NCBI GenBank assembly: GCA_947481575.1
Contig: CANKGV010000016.1
Span: 1-53,824 of the forward strand
Length of the DNA stretch: 53,824 nt
Direction: 5' to 3'
DNA from: Alphaproteobacteria bacterium
GTDB lineage: Bacteria; Pseudomonadota; Alphaproteobacteria; UBA2966; CAIVPW01
The position numbers and the translations under genes were made by a program. Under the pieces are notes generated by a model. That model was given only the letters and a program-made list of their open reading frames with translations. It was not told the origin of the DNA and searched no databases. Positions within the stretch are counted from its first letter, which is position 1. Every line of letters begins with the position of its first letter. Of this stretch, positions 37,374 to 44,777 are shown one piece after another.

Positions 37374-37418
37374 CCGGCGCCTGCCGGTCCGGATCAGCGC
37401 CAACGCGCCGCCCAGGCC

Positions 37419-38366
37419 CTAGAAGCTGCGGGCGACGCGGAAGCCCAGCGTGTACTTGCGGTTGCCCGCCAGATCCCAGTTGCGCAGTGCAATGCGCACA
37501 TCCGGCGCGTCCGACAGCCACGCTCCGCCGCGCGTGACGCGCTGGGTGCAGTCGCCGGTCACCGCGGGCAATCCATCGGTCGGCGTAAGGTTGTAGTTCT
37601 GCTGGTAGCAGTCAAACACCCGTTCCCACACGTTGCCGAGTACATCGTGCAGGCCGAAGCCGTTGGCCGCAAACGTACCGGCCGGCGAGGTGCCCTTGGC
37701 ATCGAACGGCGTGCCGCAGCCGTCGCAATTGGCAGTGCCCTTGCCGATCGCATCGCCCCACGGGCGCGCGGTCTTGGTGCCGCCGCGGGCAGCGAATTCC
37801 CATTCGGCCTCGCTCGGCAGGCGGTAGGACGCACCGGTCGTGGTGCTGAGCCATTTCACGTACGCGTCCATCTCTTGCATGTTCAGGCACACCACCGGAT
37901 CGCGGTCGGTCTGCGTGTACCCGGGCTTTTCCCAGTTGCGGGCCGGGTCGGCGACCAGCTTGGTGCCGTCGAAGAAGTAGCAGCCCTCACCGGGGTGCTG
38001 GCCGGTCTTGGCGACGAACTCGGCATACTCGCCGCGGGTCACCTCGAACTTGCCGAGCGCAAACGGCTTGGCGAACGTCACCGTGTGGAGCGGATCCTCG
38101 TCGGCCGCGCGGCCGGTCTCGCCCTTGGGCGAACCCATCGCGAACTTGCCCGGCGGGATCACCACCAGCTCCGGGCAATTGGCGCAGTCGCGGAACGTCT
38201 CCAGCGCCTTCACGGTCTTGCCGGAAGCAACGGTGACAGTCGCGTCGCGATTGATTTGGGTGTCCGCGCCGGTGTCCGACTTGCCGCACGCGGCCAGCGC
38301 CAATCCCATCACCGCCGCCACGAAAGCGACGCGGAACGGCTGTCTGCACTCTGAACGCATCGACAT
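37419..38366 (-). CDS. FGE/SUMF1-fold lipoprotein without the catalytic cysteines
   Basis: This 315-aa protein is exported as a lipoprotein: MSMRSECRQPFRVAFVAAVM leads to the lipobox LALAAC, with Cys27 as lipid anchor. The mature part is a formylglycine-generating-enzyme-like domain (VVIPPGKFAMGSPKGE, FALGKFEVTRGEYAEFV, YRLPSEAEWEFAARGG, GNVWERVFDCY, RVTRGGAWLSDAPDVRIALR, GFRVAR). In true FGE the segment after RGGS/A carries the reactive cysteines; here it reads WLSDAPDV with none, so oxidation of sulphatase cysteine is unlikely. Several other cysteine pairs (FRDCANC, CDGCG) may form disulphides. No sulphatase gene is nearby. A ligand-binding or structural role is likelier. Confidence 0.82.
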   Translation of the reverse strand: MSMRSECRQPFRVAFVAAVMGLALAACGKSDTGADTQINRDATVTVASGKTVKALETFRDCANCPELVVIPPGKFAMGSPKGETGRAADEDPLHTVTFAKPFALGKFEVTRGEYAEFVAKTGQHPGEGCYFFDGTKLVADPARNWEKPGYTQTDRDPVVCLNMQEMDAYVKWLSTTTGASYRLPSEAEWEFAARGGTKTARPWGDAIGKGTANCDGCGTPFDAKGTSPAGTFAANGFGLHDVLGNVWERVFDCYQQNYNLTPTDGLPAVTGDCTQRVTRGGAWLSDAPDVRIALRNWDLAGNRKYTLGFRVARSF

Positions 38367-38427
38367 CGGTGTCCGTCCTCGGGGCGGTGGGAGCAGTATT
38401 GGCGGCGTTCACGCCGCGCTGGGGAAA

Positions 38428-38502
38428 TGGCTCCTTGGGAGGGATTCGAACCCCCGACCTAGTGGTTAACAGCCACCCGCTCTGCCGCTGAGCTACCAAG
38501 GA
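38428..38502 (-). tRNA. tRNA-Asn (anticodon GTT)
   Basis: The minus strand folds as a standard tRNA: acceptor TCCTTGG pairs with CCAAGGA, the anticodon loop is CTGTTAA with GTT, and the T-loop is TTCGAAT. The terminal CCA is encoded (38430-38428). There is no variable-arm expansion. Confidence 0.95.
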
Positions 38503-38629
38503 TCAGAAGGGCCGGACGCGATCTGCGGCACGGCCCTTATGGGAAGGGCCGCTATATAGCAAACCGCGCCGTCCTGCGCCAACCCTCGCGGCGCGGAAGA
38601 TTTCGCGCCGCAAGGCCGCGACGGCGATC

Positions 38630-38703
38630 TGGAGGCCAGGACCGGATTTGAACCGGTGTACACGGCTTTGCAGGCCGCTGCGTAGCCACTCCGCCACCTG
38701 GCC
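38630..38703 (-). tRNA. tRNA-Cys (anticodon GCA)
   Basis: The minus strand runs from GGCCAGG (acceptor) through a D-arm, anticodon loop CTGCAAA with GCA, and T-loop TTCAAAT to CCTGGCC, a discriminator base and an encoded CCA. It lies 127 bases upstream of tRNA-Asn on the same strand, so they could share a transcript. The space between holds nothing else recognised. Confidence 0.95.
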
Positions 38704-38853
38704 CCAGGTCGCTGGCACGTCGCGGCGGTGTATAGGACTCGCCCGCCCACCCGGCAAGTGCGCTCGTGCGTATGGCGCCCCGCAGGTGCAGCGTTGTCTA
38801 AGCACGCGCTCCCGCCCTATAACGCAGTAGATGCGAATTCCGGAGCCCCGCGC

Positions 38854-39513
38854 ATGATGGCCTTTGATACCGCTGCCGCCCGCCGCCGCATGGTCGACAG
38901 CCAGTTGCGTCCGAACCGCGTGCTCGATCCGCGCATCGTCGCCGCTATGCTGGAAATCCCCCGCGAGGCGTTTGTGCCGCCGCACCTAGCCGATGTCGCC
39001 TACGCCGACGAGGACCTGCCGGTGGCGCCGGGCCGGTATCTGATGGAGCCGATGGTGTTCGGCCGTATGCTGCAAGAAGTTGGCATCGGCCCGAGCGACC
39101 GCGTCTTGGATGTCGGTTGCGGCCCGGGCTACTCGTCGGCCGTGTTGAGCCGTTTGGCCGCCCGTGTGGTTGCGGTGGAATCCTCGCCGGAATTGCTCGC
39201 CCAGGCGCGCGGGAACCTGATTCGCCTCGGCGCCGCCTCGGTTACGCTGATCAACGGCCAGGCCGCCGCGGGTGCGCCGGAACACGCGCCGTTCGATATC
39301 ATCATCGTCGGCGGGTCCGTTGAGCACATTCCCGACGCACTGCAGAGCCAGTTGGGCGACGGCGGGCGGCTGGTGGCGGTGGTCCAAGGCCGGGCCATCG
39401 GCAAGGCGACCATCATCGAGCGTCACGGCAGTGCCTTCGGCACTCGCCAAGTGTTCGACGCGGCGACCCCGGCCCTGCCGGGATTCGAACGGCCGAAACG
39501 CTTCGTGTTCTAA
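38854..39513 (+). CDS. pcm: Protein-L-isoaspartate O-methyltransferase
   Basis: This 219-aa cytosolic methyltransferase repairs isoaspartyl residues in ageing proteins using S-adenosylmethionine. The SAM site is motif I VLDVGCGPGYSSAV (84-97), with the acidic residue after VVAVES. N-terminal MVDSQLRPNRVLDPRIV and EIPREAFVPP are typical of the alphaproteobacterial form. The first ATG (38854) and the next codon's ATG are both possible; GGAG lies about 9 bases upstream. In related genomes tolC usually follows, but here popZ comes next. Confidence 0.92.
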   Translation: MMAFDTAAARRRMVDSQLRPNRVLDPRIVAAMLEIPREAFVPPHLADVAYADEDLPVAPGRYLMEPMVFGRMLQEVGIGPSDRVLDVGCGPGYSSAVLSRLAARVVAVESSPELLAQARGNLIRLGAASVTLINGQAAAGAPEHAPFDIIIVGGSVEHIPDALQSQLGDGGRLVAVVQGRAIGKATIIERHGSAFGTRQVFDAATPALPGFERPKRFVF

Positions 39514-39529
39514 GGTGTTCTCGGCCACC

Positions 39530-39545
39530 AGGGGTTGATTCCCCT
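39530..39545 (+). terminator. Short hairpin after pcm
   Basis: AGGGG (39530-39534) and CCCCT (39541-39545) enclose TTGATT, with no T-run. The loop includes a GATTC (GANTC) site, the CcrM methylation target in many alphaproteobacteria. Termination here is doubtful. Confidence 0.25.
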
Positions 39546-39622
39546 GTAAGAATACGGTCTATTGTGTGGTAAGTGCGAGTACAGCTACTAGAGCTTGTCT
39601 CGCCCTCGGGGTATCCGAGCGG

Positions 39623-39631
39623 TTATCCACA
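39623..39631 (+). promoter_or_regulatory. Perfect DnaA box upstream of popZ
   Basis: TTATCCACA matches the consensus DnaA box exactly and ends 21 bases before the popZ GTG. This short leader (39514-39652) otherwise holds only a small hairpin and a GANTC site. A role in cell-cycle control of popZ is plausible but a single box can occur by chance. Confidence 0.5.
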
Positions 39632-39652
39632 GGGGGTTTGCAGCGCTGATCC

Positions 39653-40456
39653 GTGGCTGAGGAAGAAGCCCAGCACGAACCGACAATGGAGGAGATTCTC
39701 TCTTCCATTCGCCGGATCATTTCCGAAGACGGTGAACCGGCTGCCGAAGCCGCCGCCGCGGCGGAACCTGCCAAGGCCAAGCCTGCCAAGCCGACCCTTG
39801 TTCCCAAGGACATGGCTCCCGCGGCACCGCCGCCCAGTCCTACAGTGACTGCCCCGCCGCCCATGGCGGAGACGCCCATGAGCAAAGCCGAACCGGTCCT
39901 TGACCTCACCGATATGGTGCAGGAAGACGGCACCGTGGTGAGCCTCAACCAGCGCGCCGCGCCACCCAAGCCGCGGCCCGCGCCGATGGCGATGCCCGAG
40001 CCGGACCCGGACCCGGACCACGACGACGATCCGGAACCGATGCCGCTCGCCGCGATGATGAAGGCGTTCCAGGACGACGCGATGCCGGAACCCCCTCCCA
40101 TGCCCGCACCGGCGCCAATGATGCCGCAGCCCCAACCACAGCCGCCGCCCCCGATGGCGCGCCAGTTCGCGCCGCCGCCGATGCAGCCCGCGCCGGCGCC
40201 CCAAACCCGCGAAGAGGGTCTGGTGTCGCGCGACACGGCGATGGCGGCCACCGAGGCCTTCACCAATTTCGTCGGCGCCGTATCGAGCGCCAAGGGCGTG
40301 CCGCTCGGCAACAGCAACCGGACCTTGGAAGACCTGGTCCGCGAACTGCTGCGGCCGATGCTGCGCGAATGGCTCGACCGCAACCTGCGCCCGATCGTGT
40401 CCCGTGCCGTCGAACGCGAGATCACCAAGCTCGCGGGCCGCGCCGAAAAAGAATAG
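39653..40456 (+). CDS. popZ: PopZ-like polar organising protein (DUF2497)
   Basis: This 267-aa protein has three parts: an N-terminal helix with the family motif EEILSSIRRIISEDGE (13-28), a long acidic and Pro-rich disordered middle (about 30-190, for example PEPDPDPDHDDDPEP), and a C-terminal oligomerisation region (TLEDLVRELLRPMLREWLD then IVSRAVEREITKLAGR). In Caulobacter PopZ forms a network at the poles that anchors the chromosome origin. The start is GTG at 39653. In alphaproteobacteria this gene usually sits between tolC and valS. Here valS follows after one small gene. Confidence 0.88.
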   Translation: MAEEEAQHEPTMEEILSSIRRIISEDGEPAAEAAAAAEPAKAKPAKPTLVPKDMAPAAPPPSPTVTAPPPMAETPMSKAEPVLDLTDMVQEDGTVVSLNQRAAPPKPRPAPMAMPEPDPDPDHDDDPEPMPLAAMMKAFQDDAMPEPPPMPAPAPMMPQPQPQPPPPMARQFAPPPMQPAPAPQTREEGLVSRDTAMAATEAFTNFVGAVSSAKGVPLGNSNRTLEDLVRELLRPMLREWLDRNLRPIVSRAVEREITKLAGRAEKE

Positions 40457-40480
40457 CGCCGCTGCTTTTCGGAGAGAGTG

Positions 40481-40879
40481 ATGGGTGACGTGCTTAAGGC
40501 AGTGCGCGGCGCGTCCGCCGTTGTACTGATCGGCCTCAGCCTGGGCGCGTGCGCCGGGGACGGTGCATCCACGGCGCCCGCGGCACCCGCCGCCGTGGAA
40601 GTCGCCCGCGTGATCCGCATGACCGCTGACGGCCAGTTCTCGCCCGCCGAAGTCCGCGTGCGGCAGGGCCAGGCGGTCGAGTGGCAAAACACCTCGCCCA
40701 ACATTCGTTCGGTCAAGACCACCGGCACGCCAACTGACGGCCAGCCGTTTGATTCTGGACGCCTCAACAGCGGCGCCACCTTTCGCCATACGTTCACTGT
40801 GCCCGGCATCTACCGCTATGTCAGCGAGCCGGGCGAGCGCGACGGCATGGCCGGGATCGTCACGGTCGATCCGCGCTAG
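40481..40879 (+). CDS. Cupredoxin-like lipoprotein lacking copper ligands
   Basis: This 132-aa protein carries a lipobox LSLGACAG with Cys24 and an Ala/Pro spacer. The mature domain is cupredoxin-like (QFSPAEVRVRQGQAVEWQN, FTVPGIYRYVSEPGE, GMAGIVTVDP). The type-1 copper ligands are missing. The first histidine site (usually VPHTV or similar) reads NIRSVK, and the Cys-x-His-Met loop reads YVSEPGERDGM, with Ser for Cys and no histidine. It is probably a structural or binding protein. ATG at 40481 is chosen (GGAGAG upstream); a GTG one codon earlier is also possible. It lies between popZ and valS. Confidence 0.75.
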   Translation: MGDVLKAVRGASAVVLIGLSLGACAGDGASTAPAAPAAVEVARVIRMTADGQFSPAEVRVRQGQAVEWQNTSPNIRSVKTTGTPTDGQPFDSGRLNSGATFRHTFTVPGIYRYVSEPGERDGMAGIVTVDPR

Positions 40880-40895
40880 CACTGCCGCGGCAGTG
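40880..40895 (+). terminator. Perfect 16-bp palindrome after the cupredoxin gene
   Basis: CACTGCCG followed by CGGCAGTG makes a continuous dyad starting one base after the stop codon. It may fold as a short hairpin or act as a protein site for the valS leader 40896-40993. It has no T-run. Confidence 0.3.
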
Positions 40896-40993
40896 CGCCC
40901 TGCACCGGTTGCCCCGGTCCGGGCTTCGCACTAGGTTGACGCCCTTGCGCGGGGCCGCTTCCCGCGCCGAACACCTAGCGAAATCGACAGTCC

Positions 40994-43678
40994 ATGGCGC
41001 TTGATAAGCTGTACCGGCCCGGTGAGGTCGAAACCCGCCAGTATCAGCGGTGGGAAGACGCGGGCGCGTTCCGCGCCGGCCAGAGTAATGGCCGCCCCGG
41101 CACGAACGCCATGCCCTACACGATCGTCATTCCGCCGCCCAACGTCACCGGCAGTCTGCACATCGGCCACGCGCTCAACAACACGCTGCAGGACATCCTG
41201 ATCCGGTTCCAGCGCATGCGCGGCCGCGACACGCTGTGGCAGCCCGGCACCGACCACGCGGGTATCGCCACCCAGATGGTGGTGGAGCGCAAGCTCGAAG
41301 CCCAGGGCAAGAAGCGCGCCGACTTGGGCCGCGACGCGTTCATCCAGCGCATCTGGGAATGGAAGAAGGAATCCGGCGGCACCATCATCAGCCAGCTGCG
41401 GCGTTTGGGCGCCAGCGCCGACTGGTCGCGCGAACGCTTCACGATGGACGAAGGTCTGTCGGAAGCGGTGCGCACGGTGTTCGTCGCGCTGCACAAGCAG
41501 GGGTTGATCTATCGCGACAAGCGCCTGGTGAACTGGGACCCGCGCCTGCACACCGCGATCTCCGATCTGGAAGTCGAGCCGCGCGAGACCAAGGGCTTCC
41601 TGTGGCACTTGCGCTATCCGGTGGAAGGCGTTGAAAACGTTACCATAACGGTGGCGACAACTCGCCCGGAAACGATGCTCGGCGATACCGCCGTGGCGGT
41701 GCACCCGGACGACCCGCGCTACCAGGCACTGATCGGCAAGATGGTGAACCTGCCGCTCACCGGCCGCCGCATTCCGATCGTCGCCGACGAGCACGCGGAC
41801 CCCGAAGCCGGTACCGGCGCGGTGAAGATCACCCCGGCCCACGACTTCAACGACTTCGAAGTCGGCAAGCGTCACGGCCTGCCGATGATCAACATCTTCG
41901 ACAAAGACGCGAAGCTGAACGAGAACGCGCCGCCCGCCTATCGCGGCATGGACCGGTTCGACGCGCGCAAGAAGATCGTCGAAGACATGGAAACCCTCGG
42001 CCTGCTCGCCGAGGTGAAGGACCACGTGCTCGCGATCCCCTACGGCGACCGCTCCGGCGTGGTCATCGAGCCGTGGCTCACCGACCAGTGGTACGTGGAC
42101 GCCAAGACGCTCTCGGCGCCCGCCGTGGCCGCGGTGGAATCCGGCCAGGTCGCGTTCGTGCCCAAGCAGTGGGAGAAGACCTACTTCGAGTGGATGCGGA
42201 ACATCCAACCGTGGTGCATCTCGCGCCAAATCTGGTGGGGTCACCAGATTCCGGCGTGGTACGGCCCCGACGGCCATGTGTTCGTCGAAATGACCGAAGA
42301 CGCGGCGCTGACCACCGCCAAGCTGCACTACGGCAAGGAGACGTCGCTCAAGCGCGAGACCGACGTGCTCGACACGTGGTTCTCGTCGGCGCTGTGGCCG
42401 TTCTCGACCTTGGGCTGGCCGGAGAAGACGCCGGAACTCGCGCGCTACTACCCGACCGATACCCTGGTCACGAGCTTCGACATCATCTTCTTCTGGGTCG
42501 CCCGGATGATGATGATGGGCATTCACTTCCTCGGCGAAGTGCCGTTCAAGACCGTCTACATCCACCCGCTGGTCCGCGACGAGAAGGGCCAGAAGATGTC
42601 GAAGTCCAAGGGGAACGTGATCGACCCCTTGGAGTTCATCGATAAGTACGGCGCCGATGCGCTGCGCTTCACGCTAACCGCGATGGCGGCCCAGGGCCGC
42701 GAGATCAAACTCTCGGTCCAGCGCGTCGAGGGCTACCGCAACTTCGCCACCAAGCTGTGGAACGCCGCGCGCTTCCTCGAAATGAACGTGTGCGTGCCGA
42801 AGAAGGACTTCGCGCCCGGCGCCGTGCGCCAAACCGCCAACCGCTGGATCGTCGGCGCCACCGCGCGCGCCGCCGCGGAAGTCACGGTGGCGCTGGAGAC
42901 GTTCAAGTTCAACGAAGCCGCGAGTGCCATCTACCAGTTCACCTGGGGTACTTTCTGCGACTGGTACCTGGAATTCATCAAGCCGCTGCTGATGGGTGGC
43001 GATGAACTCGCCAAGGAAGAAACCCGCGCCACCACCGCCTGGGTGCTGTCGCAGATACTGCATTTGCTGCACCCGATGATGCCGTTCCTGACCGAAGAGA
43101 TTTGGGAGCGTTTGGCAGGGCCCGAAGGCGGGATGCTCATCACCAATCCCTGGCCCGATCCGCTGACCCTGCACCTGACCGGCGTGGGCACGGCGGACGA
43201 AGCGATCGCCGAAATGGATTGGACCATTCGGCTGATCAGCGAAATCCGCGCCGTGCGGTCGGAGATGAACGTTCCCGCCGCCGCCAAGATTCCGATGGTG
43301 CTGCGCGGCCCCAACGCCGAATCCCAGCGCCGGCTGAAGGCCAATCACGACGAAATCGTGCGCCTCGCGCGCTTGGACACCATCGCCGTCGAGCCGGCCT
43401 CCGCCCACGTGCCTAAGGGCGCCGCGCAAATCGTCCACTTCGAGGCCATCGCAGTGCTGCCGCTGGCCGGCGTCATCGACCTTGACGCCGAACGCGCGCG
43501 CCTGACCAAAGACCTCGACAAGGTCGACAAGGACATCAACGGCATCGATCGCAAGCTCGGCAACGCCGAATTCGTCGCCAAGGCGCCGGAAGACGTGGTG
43601 ATCGAGCAGCGCGAACGCCGCGACGCGCTGGTGGAAACCAAACAGCGCCTGAACGAAGCACTCAAGCGGGTAGGGTAG
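40994..43678 (+). CDS. valS: Valyl-tRNA synthetase
   Basis: This 894-aa class I enzyme charges tRNA-Val. The HIGH motif appears as GSLHIGHALNN (50-60) and KMSKS as GQKMSKSKGN near 531-540. The editing domain lies between them (about 195-340, with TTRPETMLGDTAVAVHP and VKITPAHDFNDFEVG). The C-terminal coiled-coil arm (about 826-894, LDAERARLTKDLDKVDKDI) binds tRNA. Length is complete. It is followed 11 bases later by a small hydrolase gene, probably in one transcript. Confidence 0.97.
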   Translation: MALDKLYRPGEVETRQYQRWEDAGAFRAGQSNGRPGTNAMPYTIVIPPPNVTGSLHIGHALNNTLQDILIRFQRMRGRDTLWQPGTDHAGIATQMVVERKLEAQGKKRADLGRDAFIQRIWEWKKESGGTIISQLRRLGASADWSRERFTMDEGLSEAVRTVFVALHKQGLIYRDKRLVNWDPRLHTAISDLEVEPRETKGFLWHLRYPVEGVENVTITVATTRPETMLGDTAVAVHPDDPRYQALIGKMVNLPLTGRRIPIVADEHADPEAGTGAVKITPAHDFNDFEVGKRHGLPMINIFDKDAKLNENAPPAYRGMDRFDARKKIVEDMETLGLLAEVKDHVLAIPYGDRSGVVIEPWLTDQWYVDAKTLSAPAVAAVESGQVAFVPKQWEKTYFEWMRNIQPWCISRQIWWGHQIPAWYGPDGHVFVEMTEDAALTTAKLHYGKETSLKRETDVLDTWFSSALWPFSTLGWPEKTPELARYYPTDTLVTSFDIIFFWVARMMMMGIHFLGEVPFKTVYIHPLVRDEKGQKMSKSKGNVIDPLEFIDKYGADALRFTLTAMAAQGREIKLSVQRVEGYRNFATKLWNAARFLEMNVCVPKKDFAPGAVRQTANRWIVGATARAAAEVTVALETFKFNEAASAIYQFTWGTFCDWYLEFIKPLLMGGDELAKEETRATTAWVLSQILHLLHPMMPFLTEEIWERLAGPEGGMLITNPWPDPLTLHLTGVGTADEAIAEMDWTIRLISEIRAVRSEMNVPAAAKIPMVLRGPNAESQRRLKANHDEIVRLARLDTIAVEPASAHVPKGAAQIVHFEAIAVLPLAGVIDLDAERARLTKDLDKVDKDINGIDRKLGNAEFVAKAPEDVVIEQRERRDALVETKQRLNEALKRVG

Positions 43679-43689
43679 GGGAACCAACG

Positions 43690-44268
43690 ATGGCAGGCCT
43701 TCGGCTCATTCTCATTCCGCGCTACGGCGTCGACGAAAGCGCCGATTGGTACGGCTGGCTGCGCACGCAGCTCAACGCGAAGAAGAAGGAGCTCAACCTC
43801 GACGAGCTGATCTTCGTGAAGCCAGAACCATCGCTGCACGCGCCCGAAATCGGCCCGTCCGTCGCTGCGCTGCGCAAAGTGCTCGGCGCCGGCGATGCCG
43901 CCAACACCGGCATCATCGGCCACAGCCTTGGCGCGCAGATCGCGCTGCGCATGCTGGCGGAAAAGCAGGGCGGCCCGATCAAGGCGCTTCTGTGCGTCGG
44001 CGGCTGGCTCAAGCTCGACCAGAAGGCCAAGATGCTGAAGACGTTCCTCGAGCAGCCGTTCGATGAAGCGGCAGCCAAGACCCACGCCGGCCGCATCGTG
44101 AACCTCTTCTCGAAGAGCGACCCCAACCAGATGATGTGGGAAGACGTCCGCAAGGAATGGGAAAAGCGCCTCGGCGCCGAAATGCGCTTCGTGCCGACGC
44201 CCGGGCACTTCTCAGAGAAGGAAGAGCCCGACGTGCTGCAGGCGGTTCTGGACGTCTTCGGGAAATAA
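43690..44268 (+). CDS. Small serine hydrolase, RBBP9/YdeN-like
   Basis: This 192-aa alpha/beta hydrolase has its nucleophile Ser79 in the elbow GHSLGAQ, the acid Asp144 in SKSDPNQ and the base His173 in PGHFSEKEE. The ending SEKEEPDVLQAVLDVF is typical of the small RBBP9-like hydrolases. There is no signal peptide. The N-terminus MAGLRLILIPRYGVDESADW fits. It follows valS closely; no natural substrate can be inferred. A G/C-rich repeat unit begins 3 bases after its stop. Confidence 0.85.
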   Translation: MAGLRLILIPRYGVDESADWYGWLRTQLNAKKKELNLDELIFVKPEPSLHAPEIGPSVAALRKVLGAGDAANTGIIGHSLGAQIALRMLAEKQGGPIKALLCVGGWLKLDQKAKMLKTFLEQPFDEAAAKTHAGRIVNLFSKSDPNQMMWEDVRKEWEKRLGAEMRFVPTPGHFSEKEEPDVLQAVLDVFGK

Positions 44269-44270
44269 CG

Positions 44271-44301
44271 CTCCCCCCTCGGGGGAGGGCAGGGTGGGGG
44301 C
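44271..44301 (+). repeat. 31-bp G/C-rich repeat, left copy
   Basis: The unit starts CTCCCCCCTCGGGGGAG, a 7-bp hairpin with a CTC loop, and continues with a G-rich run ending GTGGGGGC. The identical 31 bases recur at 44730-44760, and a near-complementary copy lies at 44664-44694. It ends 5 bases before the DUF559 ATG, and its G-run probably supplies that gene's ribosome binding site. Confidence 0.85.
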
Positions 44302-44306
44302 TGCAA

Positions 44307-44702
44307 ATGCACCGCCAACCAGGACCAAAGTCTCCGTCCGCCACTGCCACCGCGAAGCGCCTGCGGCGCACCATGACCGATGCCGAGCGCCGCCTCTGGT
44401 CCCACCTCCGCCAGGACCAACTCAACGGGCTGCGCTTCCGCCGCCAGGAGCCGGTCGGTCCTTACGTTGCCGATTTCCTGTGTTGGCCAGCGCGGCTGGT
44501 CATCGAGGTCGACGGCGGTCAGCACGCCTCATCCAACAGTGACGTGACTCGCGATGCGTACTTCGCAGAGAACGCATTCCGCGTCCTCCGGTTCTGGAAC
44601 AACGAAGTCTTGTCGAACACGGAGGGTGTGCTGGCAGCCATCGTGGCGGCGTTGGCCCCATCAGCCCCCACCCAACCCTCCCCCAAGATGGGAGGGCGTT
44701 AG
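44307..44702 (+). CDS. DUF559 (Vsr-like) endonuclease-domain protein in a repeat-flanked unit
   Basis: This 131-aa protein has the DUF559 pattern, related to very-short-patch endonucleases: an N-terminal basic helix (AKRLRRTMTDAERRLWSHLR), then GLRFRRQEPVGPYVADFLC and the PD-(D/E)xK core LVIEVDGGQH, with FRVLRFWNNEVLSN after it. The aspartate in VADF, the glutamate in IEVDG and the GQH pair are the expected catalytic residues. The start is ATG at 44307. The last codons are translated repeat sequence (PTQPSPKMGGR). The gene is enclosed by inverted copies of a G/C-rich repeat, a setting that suggests mobility. The biological target is unknown. Confidence 0.8.
   Translation: MHRQPGPKSPSATATAKRLRRTMTDAERRLWSHLRQDQLNGLRFRRQEPVGPYVADFLCWPARLVIEVDGGQHASSNSDVTRDAYFAENAFRVLRFWNNEVLSNTEGVLAAIVAALAPSAPTQPSPKMGGR
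44664..44694 (-). repeat. Inverted, diverged copy of the 31-bp repeat
   Basis: GCCCCCACCCAACCCTCCCC and the following bases match the complement of the left copy at about 26 of 31 positions. It overlaps the last codons of the DUF559 gene, so the protein's C-terminus is repeat-derived. Together with 44271-44301 it makes terminal inverted repeats around the gene. Confidence 0.75.
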
Positions 44703-44729
44703 TTCAGCGCCACGTCCGAATCCCTCTCC

Positions 44730-44760
44730 CTCCCCCCTCGGGGGAGGGCAGGGTGGGGGC
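44730..44760 (+). repeat. 31-bp repeat, right direct copy
   Basis: Identical to 44271-44301 in the same orientation and preceded by CCCTCTCCC. It lies in the 75-base gap between the DUF559 gene and the convergent transporter gene, with no other feature there. The internal 7-bp hairpin may also end transcription from either side. Confidence 0.85.
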
Positions 44761-44777
44761 CCGCTGAGCCCGGTGCG

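Noticed and set aside
36999-37521. N-terminal extension of the quinone oxidoreductase
   Set aside because: It would overlap the whole small membrane-protein gene. The family N-terminus starts at 36999.
40931-42565. 544-codon open frame opposite valS
   Set aside because: It is antisense to valS and has no recognisable domain.
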